A stretch of 64,000 bases of DNA, from NCBI GenBank assembly GCA_910583895.1, contig CAJTYJ010000004.1, positions 4,343 to 68,342 on the forward strand. Direction: 5' to 3'. This DNA comes from an uncultured Lachnospiraceae bacterium (GTDB lineage: Bacteria > Bacillota > Clostridia > Lachnospirales > Lachnospiraceae). A program made the translations under genes and the position numbers. Below the pieces are notes generated by a model. That model saw only the letters and a list, made by a program, of their open reading frames with translations. It was not told the origin of the DNA and did no database searches. Positions 25,819 to 34,700 of the stretch are shown in pieces. Position 1 is the first letter of the stretch. Every line of letters starts with the position of its first letter.

Positions 25819-27624
25819 ATGGCAGAAACGATGAAAGGACTGCACAGAAGCCACAGATGCGCGGAGCTTGGGACCGCCGATATTGGTGAGACCGTCACCG
25901 TCATGGGATGGGTGCAGAAAAGCAGAAATAAAGGCGGGATTATCTTTGTGGATTTGAGGGATCGTTCCGGAATCCTGCAGTTGATCTTTGAAGAAGCGGA
26001 CTGCGGCTCTGAGAATTTTCAGAAGGCGGAGAAGCTGCGCAGCGAATTTGTAGTGGCAGCTGTGGGAAAAGTGGAAAAAAGATCCGCTGCGGTGAACCAG
26101 AATCTGGCGACCGGGGAAATCGAGATCCGGGTGGCCGATCTGAGGATTTTGTCGGAAGCCCAGACCCCGCCCTTCCCCATTGAGGCAGGCTCAAGAACGA
26201 AAGAGGAGATGCGGTTAAAATACCGTTTTCTGGATCTTCGCAGACCGGATATTCAGAGCAAGCTGATGCTCAGAAGCCAGGTGGCCACCAAAGTGCGCGC
26301 GGTACTGGCAGAGGAAGGATTTTTGGAGATCGAGACGCCGATCCTGATCAAAAGTACGCCTGAGGGGGCGAGAGATTATCTGGTGCCCAGCCGGGTCCAT
26401 CAGGGAAAATTTTATGCGCTTCCCCAGTCACCTCAGTTGTTTAAACAACTTTTGATGTGCTCTGGGTATGACCGGTATTTCCAGATTGCAAAATGTTTCC
26501 GGGATGAGGATTTAAGAGCGGACCGCCAGCCGGAATTTACCCAGATCGACATGGAGATGTCCTTTGTGGACGTGGACGATGTGATTGCAGTCAATGAGCG
26601 GCTGCTTCAGAAGGTGTTCAAGGATGCCATCGGGCTGGACATCGAACTTCCTCTGCCCAGGATGACCTGGCAGGAAGCCATGGACCGCTATGGTTCGGAC
26701 AAACCGGATACCCGGTTTGGGATGGAACTGACGGATGTGTCAGAGGTTGTGAAGGACTGCGCTTTTGGCGTGTTCACCGGGGCACTTGCGCATGGCGGCA
26801 GTGTCCGCGGCATCAATGCGAAGGGGCAGGGACAGATGCCAAGGAAGAAAATTGATGCCCTGGTGGAGTTTGCCAAAGGCTATGGGGCAAAAGGTCTGGC
26901 CTACGTGGCAGTTCAGCCGGACGGAAGTGTAAAGTCTTCCTTTGCAAAATTTATGACTGAACAGCAGATGGAAGCGCTTCAGGCGGCTATGGGTGCCGAG
27001 CCGGGAGACCTGCTTTTGTTTGCGGCGGATAAGAATAAAATTGTGTGGGATGTGCTTGGAAATCTGCGCCTGGAGATCGCAAAGAGTCTGGAACTGTTTG
27101 ACAAGAATCAGTTTTGTTTCCTCTGGGTCACCGAGTTTCCGCTCTTGGAGTGGTCCGAAGAGCAGGCCCGTTTTGTGGCCATGCATCATCCGTTTACCAT
27201 GCCCATGGAGGAGGACCTCGACAAGCTGGACAGCGATCCGGGAGCCGTGCGGGCAAAGGCTTATGACATCGTATTGAATGGTACGGAGCTGGGGGGCGGA
27301 TCAGTTCGAATCTTTCAGGCAGATATCCAGGAGAAAATGTTCGAAGTGCTTGGATTTACCAAAGAGCAGGCCCGGGAACGCTTTGGATTTTTGCTGGATG
27401 CTTTCCAGTACGGCGTGCCGCCTCACGCAGGACTTGCCTATGGCTTCGACCGCCTGATGATGCTGATGACGGGGGCAGACAGCATCCGGGAAGTCATCGC
27501 TTTCCCGAAAGTAAAAGATGCCTCTGATCTTATGAGCAACGCGCCGGATGTGGTGGATCCGATACAGATAGAAGAGCTGGGGATCGCTGTCACAGCGAAG
27601 GAAGAGCAGGCTAAAACAGAATAA
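25819..27624 (+). CDS. aspS: Aspartyl-tRNA synthetase
   Basis: The 601-residue bacterial-type AspRS has an N-terminal OB-fold anticodon domain (1-110), the class II core with motif 2 CFRDEDLRADRQPEFTQID, an inserted GAD domain at about 300-400, and motif 3 AYGFDRLMMLMTG near the end. Whether it is discriminating or also charges tRNA-Asn cannot be decided here. AGAGGATGAAAG precedes the ATG. It is second in the hisS-aspS operon and ends at a clear terminator. Confidence 0.97.
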   Translation: MAETMKGLHRSHRCAELGTADIGETVTVMGWVQKSRNKGGIIFVDLRDRSGILQLIFEEADCGSENFQKAEKLRSEFVVAAVGKVEKRSAAVNQNLATGEIEIRVADLRILSEAQTPPFPIEAGSRTKEEMRLKYRFLDLRRPDIQSKLMLRSQVATKVRAVLAEEGFLEIETPILIKSTPEGARDYLVPSRVHQGKFYALPQSPQLFKQLLMCSGYDRYFQIAKCFRDEDLRADRQPEFTQIDMEMSFVDVDDVIAVNERLLQKVFKDAIGLDIELPLPRMTWQEAMDRYGSDKPDTRFGMELTDVSEVVKDCAFGVFTGALAHGGSVRGINAKGQGQMPRKKIDALVEFAKGYGAKGLAYVAVQPDGSVKSSFAKFMTEQQMEALQAAMGAEPGDLLLFAADKNKIVWDVLGNLRLEIAKSLELFDKNQFCFLWVTEFPLLEWSEEQARFVAMHHPFTMPMEEDLDKLDSDPGAVRAKAYDIVLNGTELGGGSVRIFQADIQEKMFEVLGFTKEQARERFGFLLDAFQYGVPPHAGLAYGFDRLMMLMTGADSIREVIAFPKVKDASDLMSNAPDVVDPIQIEELGIAVTAKEEQAKTE

Positions 27625-27631
27625 TTCAGAT

Positions 27632-27665
27632 AAAAACCAGTCGGAAAAGGGCTGGTTTTTTCTTT
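27632..27665 (+). terminator. Intrinsic terminator after aspS
   Basis: AAAAACCAG (27632-27640) pairs perfectly with CTGGTTTTT (27652-27660), with a T-rich tail. Confidence 0.85.
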
Positions 27666-27753
27666 GATCATTTTCAAATGGGATTTTCGGCTCGCTATTT
27701 ACCAATGGATAAAAATTAACAATAAAAATTTATTGTAAATCAATAAATATATA

Positions 27754-27782
27754 TTGACATAAAAGGTGAATGGGGTTATGAT
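27754..27782 (+). promoter_or_regulatory. Sigma-A promoter for the DUF2975 operon
   Basis: TTGACA (27754-27759), 17 bases, then TATGAT (27777-27782). Transcription would begin near 27789, so the ATGs at 27766 and 27778 cannot be starts, supporting 27817. Confidence 0.85.
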
Positions 27783-27816
27783 AGACAAAGAACAGGAGAG
27801 AATGGAGGAGGTTTTG

Positions 27817-28299
27817 ATGAAGCAGACAGAGATGTCAGGATATCTGAAGGTGATTACGGTCGGGGTGGGAATCCTGCTGCTGGCATTTGTCTTCTGGTTT
27901 TTGCCGCTGGTGTTAAAGGAACCATTGACAGACACGGCTGGAAAGGGCGGATACCAGGGAACCTGTATTTTGGTTGGCATCAGTGCTGTTCCGGCATTTT
28001 TGTGCCTGGTACGGTTCTGGGGGATCTGCGAAAGTATCCGGAAAGACCGGTCTTTTTCCGGGGAGAATGCAAGGAGACTGAAGCGGATGAGTCAGTATAT
28101 GCTGGCTGATGTGGTGCTTTACAGTGGTTTTCTCGTGTGGTTTTTCCTGGCAGGGTGGTATACAGGTGCAGCGTGGCTCATTTTTCCGGTGCTTCTGGCC
28201 ATCTTTATCTCTGTGACGCTGACGGTGCTCTGCGCGGCCTTGTCTCATCTGGTACAGAGCGCCAGCGAGATTCAGGAGGAGCAGGAACTGACGATATAG
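27817..28299 (+). CDS. DUF2975 family membrane protein
   Basis: The 160-residue protein has four predicted membrane segments and matches the DUF2975 pattern (SGYLKVITVGVGILLL at the start, long hydrophobic pairs, a basic loop in the middle). The function is unknown in the family, but the gene is very often followed, as here, by a small XRE regulator. The start at 27817 is set by GGAGGAGG at 27804-27811 and by the promoter position. It leads an operon with the XRE gene (28398) and a DUF4173 protein (28691). Confidence 0.82.
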   Translation: MKQTEMSGYLKVITVGVGILLLAFVFWFLPLVLKEPLTDTAGKGGYQGTCILVGISAVPAFLCLVRFWGICESIRKDRSFSGENARRLKRMSQYMLADVVLYSGFLVWFFLAGWYTGAAWLIFPVLLAIFISVTLTVLCAALSHLVQSASEIQEEQELTI

Positions 28300-28397
28300 A
28301 AGTTTCCGACGGCAAAAGGAAAAAACAAAAGCATTTCAGACAGCGGAAACCGGAAAACATTTGAAGCGGAACATTTGATAGGGAAAGGAACAAACGT

Positions 28398-28634
28398 GTG
28401 GCAATCGTGATCAATATTGATGTGATGCTGGCGAAGCGCAAGATGAGCGTCACGGAACTTTCAGAGCGGGTCGGTATCACCATGGCCAATATTTCCATAC
28501 TGAAGAACGGAAAGGCAAAGGCCATCAAGGTAAATACCCTGGACGGGATCTGCAGAGCGCTGGACTGCCAGCCGGGGGATATTCTGGAATATGTAAATAC
28601 GGACGACACGGACCGGACAGACGGGCAGGCGTAA
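28398..28634 (+). CDS. Small XRE-type helix-turn-helix regulator (YozG-like)
   Basis: The 78-residue protein is almost entirely a Cro/CI helix-turn-helix (KRKMSVTELSERVGITMANISILKNG) with the typical YozG ending LDGICRALDCQPGDILEY. GTG start after GGGAAAGGA. In many Firmicutes this partner of DUF2975 is thought to be its regulator. Nothing in the sequence shows the target beyond gene order. Confidence 0.9.
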   Translation: MAIVINIDVMLAKRKMSVTELSERVGITMANISILKNGKAKAIKVNTLDGICRALDCQPGDILEYVNTDDTDRTDGQA

Positions 28635-28690
28635 GTACGGTCTCAGAGGCCGCAGGAAAACTTTTTAAAATATAAGGAAGGAATAGGATT

Positions 28691-30028
28691 ATGAACGAAA
28701 CATACCAGGAGGGCAGCTCTTTAGATCTGCCTCAGATTAGTGTACCCATTTTTCCGCCATATGAATGGTGGGACCGGCTGTTTGCAGCAGTCTATTTGCT
28801 GGTTGGCTATCTGTTTATCTGTGTGGTCATCAGCTACGAGTTTGAACGGAACCTGGCACTTTTTACCATCTTTTACGGTGTCGTGGTGCTGGCATACTTA
28901 AGACAGAAGAAGATACATTCACCAAAAGAGAGCTGGTTCTGGTTTGCAGTTATGCTTGCGGTTGGGGTTTCTTATGCATTTTGGAGTGTCTTGTATCTTT
29001 TGCAGGTGCTGGCGCTTCTGGTGGTGGCGGCCTATTGGACATTGTCCGCGTCCGGAAGACTTCTGGACGCCGGCAGGACATCCGGCTGGGTTTTATTTGA
29101 CGGCTGGAATGCGGGAATACTGGTTCCGTTTTGTAATTTTGGATGTCAGGTGCGGGTGCTCTTTGACCGGAAAACCAAAGAGGAGGACTCCGAACAGACA
29201 GGTTCGAAGTTCGGTGGGATTGCGCTTGGCGTCGTGCTGGCCCTGCCTCTGCTTATGATCATCCTGCCTCTTTTGTCGAGGGCGGATGCAGGATTCCAGT
29301 ATCTGACGGGGAATCTGGCGGATTACATCACGGAGCATTTGCTGACGATTATTGTGCGGATGCTGTTTGCAGTCCCGGTATCACTCTACCTGTTTGGGCT
29401 GATCTTCGGGGGAATTCATGGCAGAAACACCGATCGGATACAGGTGCCGGTCCTTGAAAAGATGTGCAGAGGGATCAGGGTGATTCCCGACACGGCAGTC
29501 TGTACCGCGCTTTTTGTTATTTGCCTTGTCTACTGCCTGTTCATTGGTCTGCAGGGACAATATCTGTTCTCTGCCTTTGCCGGGGTGCGGCCGGAGGGGC
29601 TGACTTATGCACAATATGCCAGAAGAGGGTTTTTTGAGCTGTGTCAGATCGGTGTATGGAATCTGGTTTTTACAGGCTGCGGAGGTGCTTTTGCCAGAAC
29701 TGGCCAAAAACAACACAAAGGACTGGGTTTTTTGACCGTCTTTTTGTCGGTGCTTACCCTCCTGCTGCTTGTAACAGCCATCAGCAAGATGGGGATGTAC
29801 ATGGATGTCTATGGACTGACCGTTCTGCGGATTTTACCGCTGATCTTCATGCTGTGGATGGGTGTGGTGTTCGTCTGCATCATATTGCGGCAGAGAAAAG
29901 AATTTCCCATGGTAAGAATCTGCGTGATGGTGGGAGCGTTCCTGTTCTGCCTGATCTGCGTCTGCCCCATAGAACACTGGGCAGATATGTATAATGTCTG
30001 GGCCTGGTCCAAAGGGCTGATTGTGTAA
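28691..30028 (+). CDS. DUF4173 (DUF4153-like) polytopic membrane protein
   Basis: A 445-residue protein with about ten membrane segments and the family stretch YAQYARRGFFELCQIGVWNL around residue 305-325. The function is unknown. It follows the DUF2975 and XRE genes and probably belongs to the same operon, so the three may form one membrane-stress or developmental unit. AAGGAAGGAATAGG precedes the ATG. A terminator lies 260 bases after the stop, past a 66-bp repeat pair. Confidence 0.8.
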   Translation: MNETYQEGSSLDLPQISVPIFPPYEWWDRLFAAVYLLVGYLFICVVISYEFERNLALFTIFYGVVVLAYLRQKKIHSPKESWFWFAVMLAVGVSYAFWSVLYLLQVLALLVVAAYWTLSASGRLLDAGRTSGWVLFDGWNAGILVPFCNFGCQVRVLFDRKTKEEDSEQTGSKFGGIALGVVLALPLLMIILPLLSRADAGFQYLTGNLADYITEHLLTIIVRMLFAVPVSLYLFGLIFGGIHGRNTDRIQVPVLEKMCRGIRVIPDTAVCTALFVICLVYCLFIGLQGQYLFSAFAGVRPEGLTYAQYARRGFFELCQIGVWNLVFTGCGGAFARTGQKQHKGLGFLTVFLSVLTLLLLVTAISKMGMYMDVYGLTVLRILPLIFMLWMGVVFVCIILRQRKEFPMVRICVMVGAFLFCLICVCPIEHWADMYNVWAWSKGLIV

Positions 30029-30035
30029 ATATGAC

Positions 30036-30133
30036 GGATTCGGACTGTATTTCTGCCCTTTGAGTCAACCCGCTGGGGTCAGCAGTATTGCGGGACCAAT
30101 GGGATTCGGACCATATCTCTGTTCTTTGGGTCA
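30036..30133 (+). repeat. Pair of diverged 66-bp direct repeats
   Basis: The segments starting at 30036 and 30102 share 26 of their first 32 bases, beginning GGATTCGGAC, and all six differences are transitions. They lie just after the DUF4173 gene and have no coding capacity. Confidence 0.6.
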
Positions 30134-30287
30134 TGCGCTGACTGCATTAAGGAATGTGATTTGGTAAAAGATGGTCCGCGCCGGGCTGCGCATTCCTGGT
30201 ATGAATGTGGGAGGAGATGATTCCGGCGGCAGTACGGACGATAGATGCATCTGTATAGTTTAACAGAACAAAATGACAGATAGAAAC

Positions 30288-30327
30288 AGTGACAGGGCCT
30301 TTTTTCAGGGGCCAGGTCACTTTTTTT
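30288..30327 (+). terminator. Intrinsic terminator downstream of the DUF4173 operon
   Basis: AGTGACAGGGCC (from 30288) pairs with GGGGCCAGGTCACT (to 30321) with small asymmetries, followed by TTTTTTT. Confidence 0.85.
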
Positions 30328-30355
30328 GATTCTTAGTGTCAGAGATGATTATTTG

Positions 30356-30364
30356 TGGTATAAT
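30356..30364 (+). promoter_or_regulatory. Extended -10 promoter upstream of the repeat array and aat
   Basis: TGGTATAAT is a perfect extended -10. The -35 region (GTGTCA, 30336-30341) is poor. Transcription would run through the whole tandem array into aat. Confidence 0.6.
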
Positions 30365-30834
30365 GAACATAAACAGGAAAGAAGCATCCGTTTATGCGTC
30401 AGGCAAGGAATGTGGATCAGGAATCAAAGCATCATGACAGAATGAGCGCAGGCAGGAAGACGCATCAGCTCATGCGCCGGGCAGCAGGAATTGGTTATGG
30501 CTCAGCGAACCATGATACCATGAGCGTAAGCAGAATGAAAATATTGTTCATACGTCGGATGTGAAATACGGATCAGGAATCAAAGCATCATGACAGAATG
30601 AGCGTAGTCAGGAAAGAAGCATCCGTTCCTATGTCAGGCGGCAGGAATTGGTTATGACTCAGCGAACCAAGATCTCATGAACGTAAGTAAAATGAAAGAG
30701 TCAGCTCATGCGATGGATGTGAAATACGAATCAGGAATCAAAGAGTTATGACAAAATGAGCGTAGTCAGGGAAGAAGCGTCAGCTCACACGGTCGGGCAT
30801 CGGATGCAGGTTACGTACCGCAGAATCATGGCCC
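30363..30834 (+). repeat. Six tandem diverged repeats of 78-79 bp
   Basis: The marker ATGARCG or ATGAAC begins units at 30363, 30442, 30520, 30598, 30677 and 30756, spaced 79, 78, 78, 79 and 79 bases. Alternate units are most alike: the word ATCAGGAATCAAAG recurs at 30416, 30572 and 30730, and GCAGGAATTGGTTATG at 30484 and 30641. The array is therefore three copies of a 157-base double unit. TGGTT/AACCA hairpins around CTCAGCG recur. There are no spacers of CRISPR type and no supported ORF. Confidence 0.8.
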
Positions 30835-30887
30835 CGGGGGAAGAACAGGGACAAATGCAGTGCTGTGCACAGAAAGAAGGAAAGAAT

Positions 30888-31553
30888 ATGCCAGTATATC
30901 AATTAAGAGAAAATGAGGTCAGTTTTCCAAGTCCGGAGCTTGCAGAGAAAGACGGACTGCTGGCGGTGGGAGGGGACCTGAGTGTGGACCGTCTGCTGCT
31001 TGGCTATTGTAACGGCATCTTTCCCTGGTATAACCCGGGAGAAGAGATCCTGTGGTGGTGTCCCAGGGAGCGGTTTCTTATTATGCCAGGAGAGATTCAT
31101 ATCTCCCATTCCATGAAAAAGTATTTGAAAAAGCATCGGATCGAGGTCCGGCTGAACCGGGATTTTCAGGAGACGATGCACCGATGCCGGACGCTGCGGG
31201 AAGCAGAAGGTACCTGGATCGGAGACGATATGGAAGCCGCCTATCTGGCGCTTCATAAGGAGGGCTTTGCAGTCAGTGTGGAAGCCTATGAAGACGGAGA
31301 ATTGTCCGGAGGGCTTTACGGAGTAGCCATTGGAAGGTGTTTTTTTGGAGAAAGCATGTTTTCTGAGAAGAAAAACGGCTCGAAAGCAGCTCTGATCGGT
31401 CTGGCTACGATTCTTCGTCAGAAAAATTTTGTGTTTATCGACTGCCAGTTTCACACAGAGCATTTAGAGAGCATGGGGGGACGGTATGTGAGCTGGGAGG
31501 AATATCGGGGACTTTTGGAAAATACAAAAGGAAATTATGAGAAAGAGGCCTGA
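30888..31553 (+). CDS. aat: Leucyl/phenylalanyl-tRNA-protein transferase
   Basis: Aat adds Leu or Phe from aminoacyl-tRNA to N-terminal Lys/Arg of proteins, marking them for ClpS/ClpAP-type turnover. The 222-residue protein shows FPSPELAEKDGLLAVGGDL, GIFPWYNPGEEILWWCPRER and GLYGVAIGRCFFGESMFS, the family signatures. The open frame reaches back to 30756 into the tandem repeats, but the family start MPVYQL at 30888 has a ribosome site (AAGAAGGAAAG). Aat is common in proteobacteria and less so in Firmicutes. Its DNA leader is the repeat array described separately. Confidence 0.95.
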   Translation: MPVYQLRENEVSFPSPELAEKDGLLAVGGDLSVDRLLLGYCNGIFPWYNPGEEILWWCPRERFLIMPGEIHISHSMKKYLKKHRIEVRLNRDFQETMHRCRTLREAEGTWIGDDMEAAYLALHKEGFAVSVEAYEDGELSGGLYGVAIGRCFFGESMFSEKKNGSKAALIGLATILRQKNFVFIDCQFHTEHLESMGGRYVSWEEYRGLLENTKGNYEKEA

Positions 31554-31672
31554 AAGAAACCTATATTTACAGTGGTTATATTCACGAATTTCAAGGAAGG
31601 CCACATCATATGGTTTACAGGAGACGCAGATCAGAGCTTTATGAAACAGTAGGCAAACCAATACTTTTGTGA

Positions 31673-31712
31673 TATAATGTTCGCAGACTTTTCAGAATGA
31701 GCGGACTCATTC
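31673..31712 (+). promoter_or_regulatory. Promoter -10 and AGCGGA hairpin upstream of the surface protein
   Basis: TATAAT (31673-31678) is followed by a perfect hairpin GAATGAG-CGGA-CTCATTC (31695-31712) in the predicted leader. A second stem CGGGCA/TGCCCG lies downstream. The hairpin loop matches two hairpins at 43418-43534. Confidence 0.5.
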
Positions 31713-31774
31713 GGCGGGCAGTGGACAATACACACGGACACGAATGCCCGTGATTTTGGATAAATAAGACAGGT

Positions 31775-34700
31775 ATGGAGGAAGCAGAGCGTACGATGAA
31801 AGTGTGGAACAGAAAGTGGAGAGGATTTATACTGGTAGTTGCATTTGTGCTTTTTGCCGGGAATGCATTGCATCCGGTCGTATCAAAGGCGGCAGAGACA
31901 GAGAACAATGCCGGGATATCAGAGATCAAAAAGGCAAATCCGTCAAAGGTAAATAAGAATACGAACACTTCCGGGAACACCGAAGGAGCGGACAGTACGG
32001 AGGGAACCGGAGATACGGAGGATGGCAGCACGAATCCGGGAGAGACACAAAGTCCTGAGAATCCCGGCGCGCCGAAGGATCCGGGAACAACCGAAGATCC
32101 AGGCAGTTCCGGAAATCCGGAAGATCCCAAAACAGAAGACACAAAGGATCCGGCAACGCCTACGAACCCTGACACGGACAACACTCAGAATCCGGGAACT
32201 TCTGGAGACGGGCAGACTCCCGGCGGGTCCCAGGGCGGACAAAATCCAGGGACAACGGAGAATCCGGACGGAACCACAGGCGGAAATGAGAACACAGGAG
32301 GGACCACGAACCCCGATGAAAACACAGGTGGAGACGGGGACAACAGCGGCGGAAATGGATCTGGAAACGGAGACAACAGCAGCGGAGACGGAACTGGAGA
32401 CGGGAACAACAGCGGCGGGAATGGGTCCGGAGACGGGGACAACAGCGGTGGAGACGGAACCGGAGACGGGAACAACAGCGGCGGGAATGGAACCGGAGAC
32501 GGAGACAACAGCGGCGGGAATGGGTCCGGAGACGGAGACAACAGCGGCGGAGACGGAACCGGAGACGGGGACAACAGCGGCGGAAATGGATCCGGAGACG
32601 GGACCGGCGGCACAGAGAATACAGAGGGAAATATCCAGATCGGTGGTGACAAGTTTTCGACCATGAAAGAAGCGTGGGCGGCGGCTGCGTCGGGTGCTGT
32701 GATTGAACTATCAGGACCTGTGACCACAAGGATTTCTTCATCCGCTTCTACCGATGCAGTCATCAAAAGTGAGAAAGACATCACTTTGGATTTAAACGGC
32801 TATACATGGACCTTCCAGACAACTTCCACCAGCCGCAGTTCGTCCGGAGCGCCGGATCTGATTGAGGTCAGCAACGGGACTTTGACGGTAAAGGACAGCG
32901 GATCAGGCGGAAGGATCGTCTACAGTGGCAGCGGAAATTATACGGGTGCCTGTCTCTATGCGGCAGGCGGGAAAATAAAGATTGAAAGCGGTACCTTATC
33001 ATCGAATGTGTCTGCGCCTGTCTACATTGGAGGCGGAGATGTAGAGATCACAGGAGGAACCTTCCAGAACACAAAATCGGGCAATGCGATCACGATGAAC
33101 AGCGGAAGACTGCGTATGTCCGGAGGAGAAGTGGCATCCGGAAGCCTGACGGTGGAGAAAAAGGATGCAGATGTCGCGCTTACAGGCGGAACTTTTGCCC
33201 AGATCAAGACCAGTGACGGAGCAGTTAAGGATGTTCTGGGCAGCGGATATAGTTATCGGAAGTCTTCCACCGGCGGCACCGGGGCCTGGATTACCGACCT
33301 CAATCAGCTGGAAGCTTCGGCGATTGCCAATGTGCAGGTGGACAGCAAGCCCATTGGATCTGTATCACTGACTGCCGCTTCCGGAGGAACTAATGTATCA
33401 AGCGGAGAAACGGTAAGTTTCAGTTATGCAGGAGACAAAAAATATGACCTGACTGCACAGGTTTCCGGAACAAGCGGCAGCTCTGCCTCCATCCAGTGGG
33501 CATGCAGCTACAATGACGGCGAGCGGAAAACACTGGCCAATGCTTCGGGAACTTCGTATTCGTTTTCCAACAACAGTCCTGCAGGCAAATACAGTTATTA
33601 TGCAGGTGCAACGGTCAATGATTATACGGAGTGGTCCCCTGCCTTTACGATTACGATCACTCCGCTGGACAACGGAGCCATCGAGAACAAATCCGGGGCA
33701 GCCGGATTTCCGACGCAGTATACATACGGCGATCCCATCAATCAGCCCGCGGACGGAAGCCAGTATTTTAACCTGATCAACGGACCGGGAGCAGACGTAA
33801 AATTAAGCTGGAATTATACCTGGTACAAAAACAGTGTGGATGAGTCCAATAAGGTCACTCCTACTGACGCAGGCAATTATATTTTAAAAGTGGATGCGTC
33901 GGATGCGCCCAATTATACGGCTTCCGGTACAATTCCGGTGACCATCAGTCCGCGGACCATCACTCCGAAGGTGGAGGGAACTACTACCAAAGTATATGAC
34001 GGCACCGCAGAGGTAAAAGACGCAAAGATCGTCCTGGAGGGCCTGCTTGCTTCGGACAGCGGACGTGTCGCTGCCCAGGCTTCCTCTTTCGCTTACAACA
34101 GTGCCAATGCCAGTGCGGCCAGCCAGATTGTGGCGACGGATATCAAGCTGACCGGAGAGGGGGCTTCCAACTATACGTTAAGCAGCACCCAGGCCAGCAT
34201 TCCGGGAACGATCACGAAGGCGAAACTGCTTTTGAAGATCAGTGTGGAACCAAGCACCCAGAAAGTCAATCGTCCGGTGAGCGTGTCGGTGACGGCCTCC
34301 TACAGCGACAGCACGCCCATGGACAATGACGGACTGAAAGCAGAAAATATTCTGCTGACGGTATCCGGCAGAAATGATACAGAAGAAGCCCACTCGCTTG
34401 CCATGGAGGCGGCGCCCGGGCAGTACGGGGTGTACCGGACCAGCTACACGACAGCGGTGAAAGGAGATAAGACCTTTGAGGCCGTGATCGTGGGAAATGA
34501 CAATTATGAGGTCAGCAACGCGGCCAGCGACAACAGCCTGACCATGATGGACAAAACCGCTACCACCATGACCCTGACTGCCGGCAAGCAGGAAGGAATC
34601 ACATACGGAGATTCGGTCAAATTTACGGCTGCTGTTTCCAGAGCGGATGAGGACGATACAGATGCCTTTACCGGAAACGTACAGTTCTATGTGGACAGCG

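Noticed and set aside
30363..30834. CRISPR array
   Set aside because: Repeats are 78-79 bp, diverged and directly adjacent, with no constant 24-40-bp repeat, no unique spacers and no cas genes.
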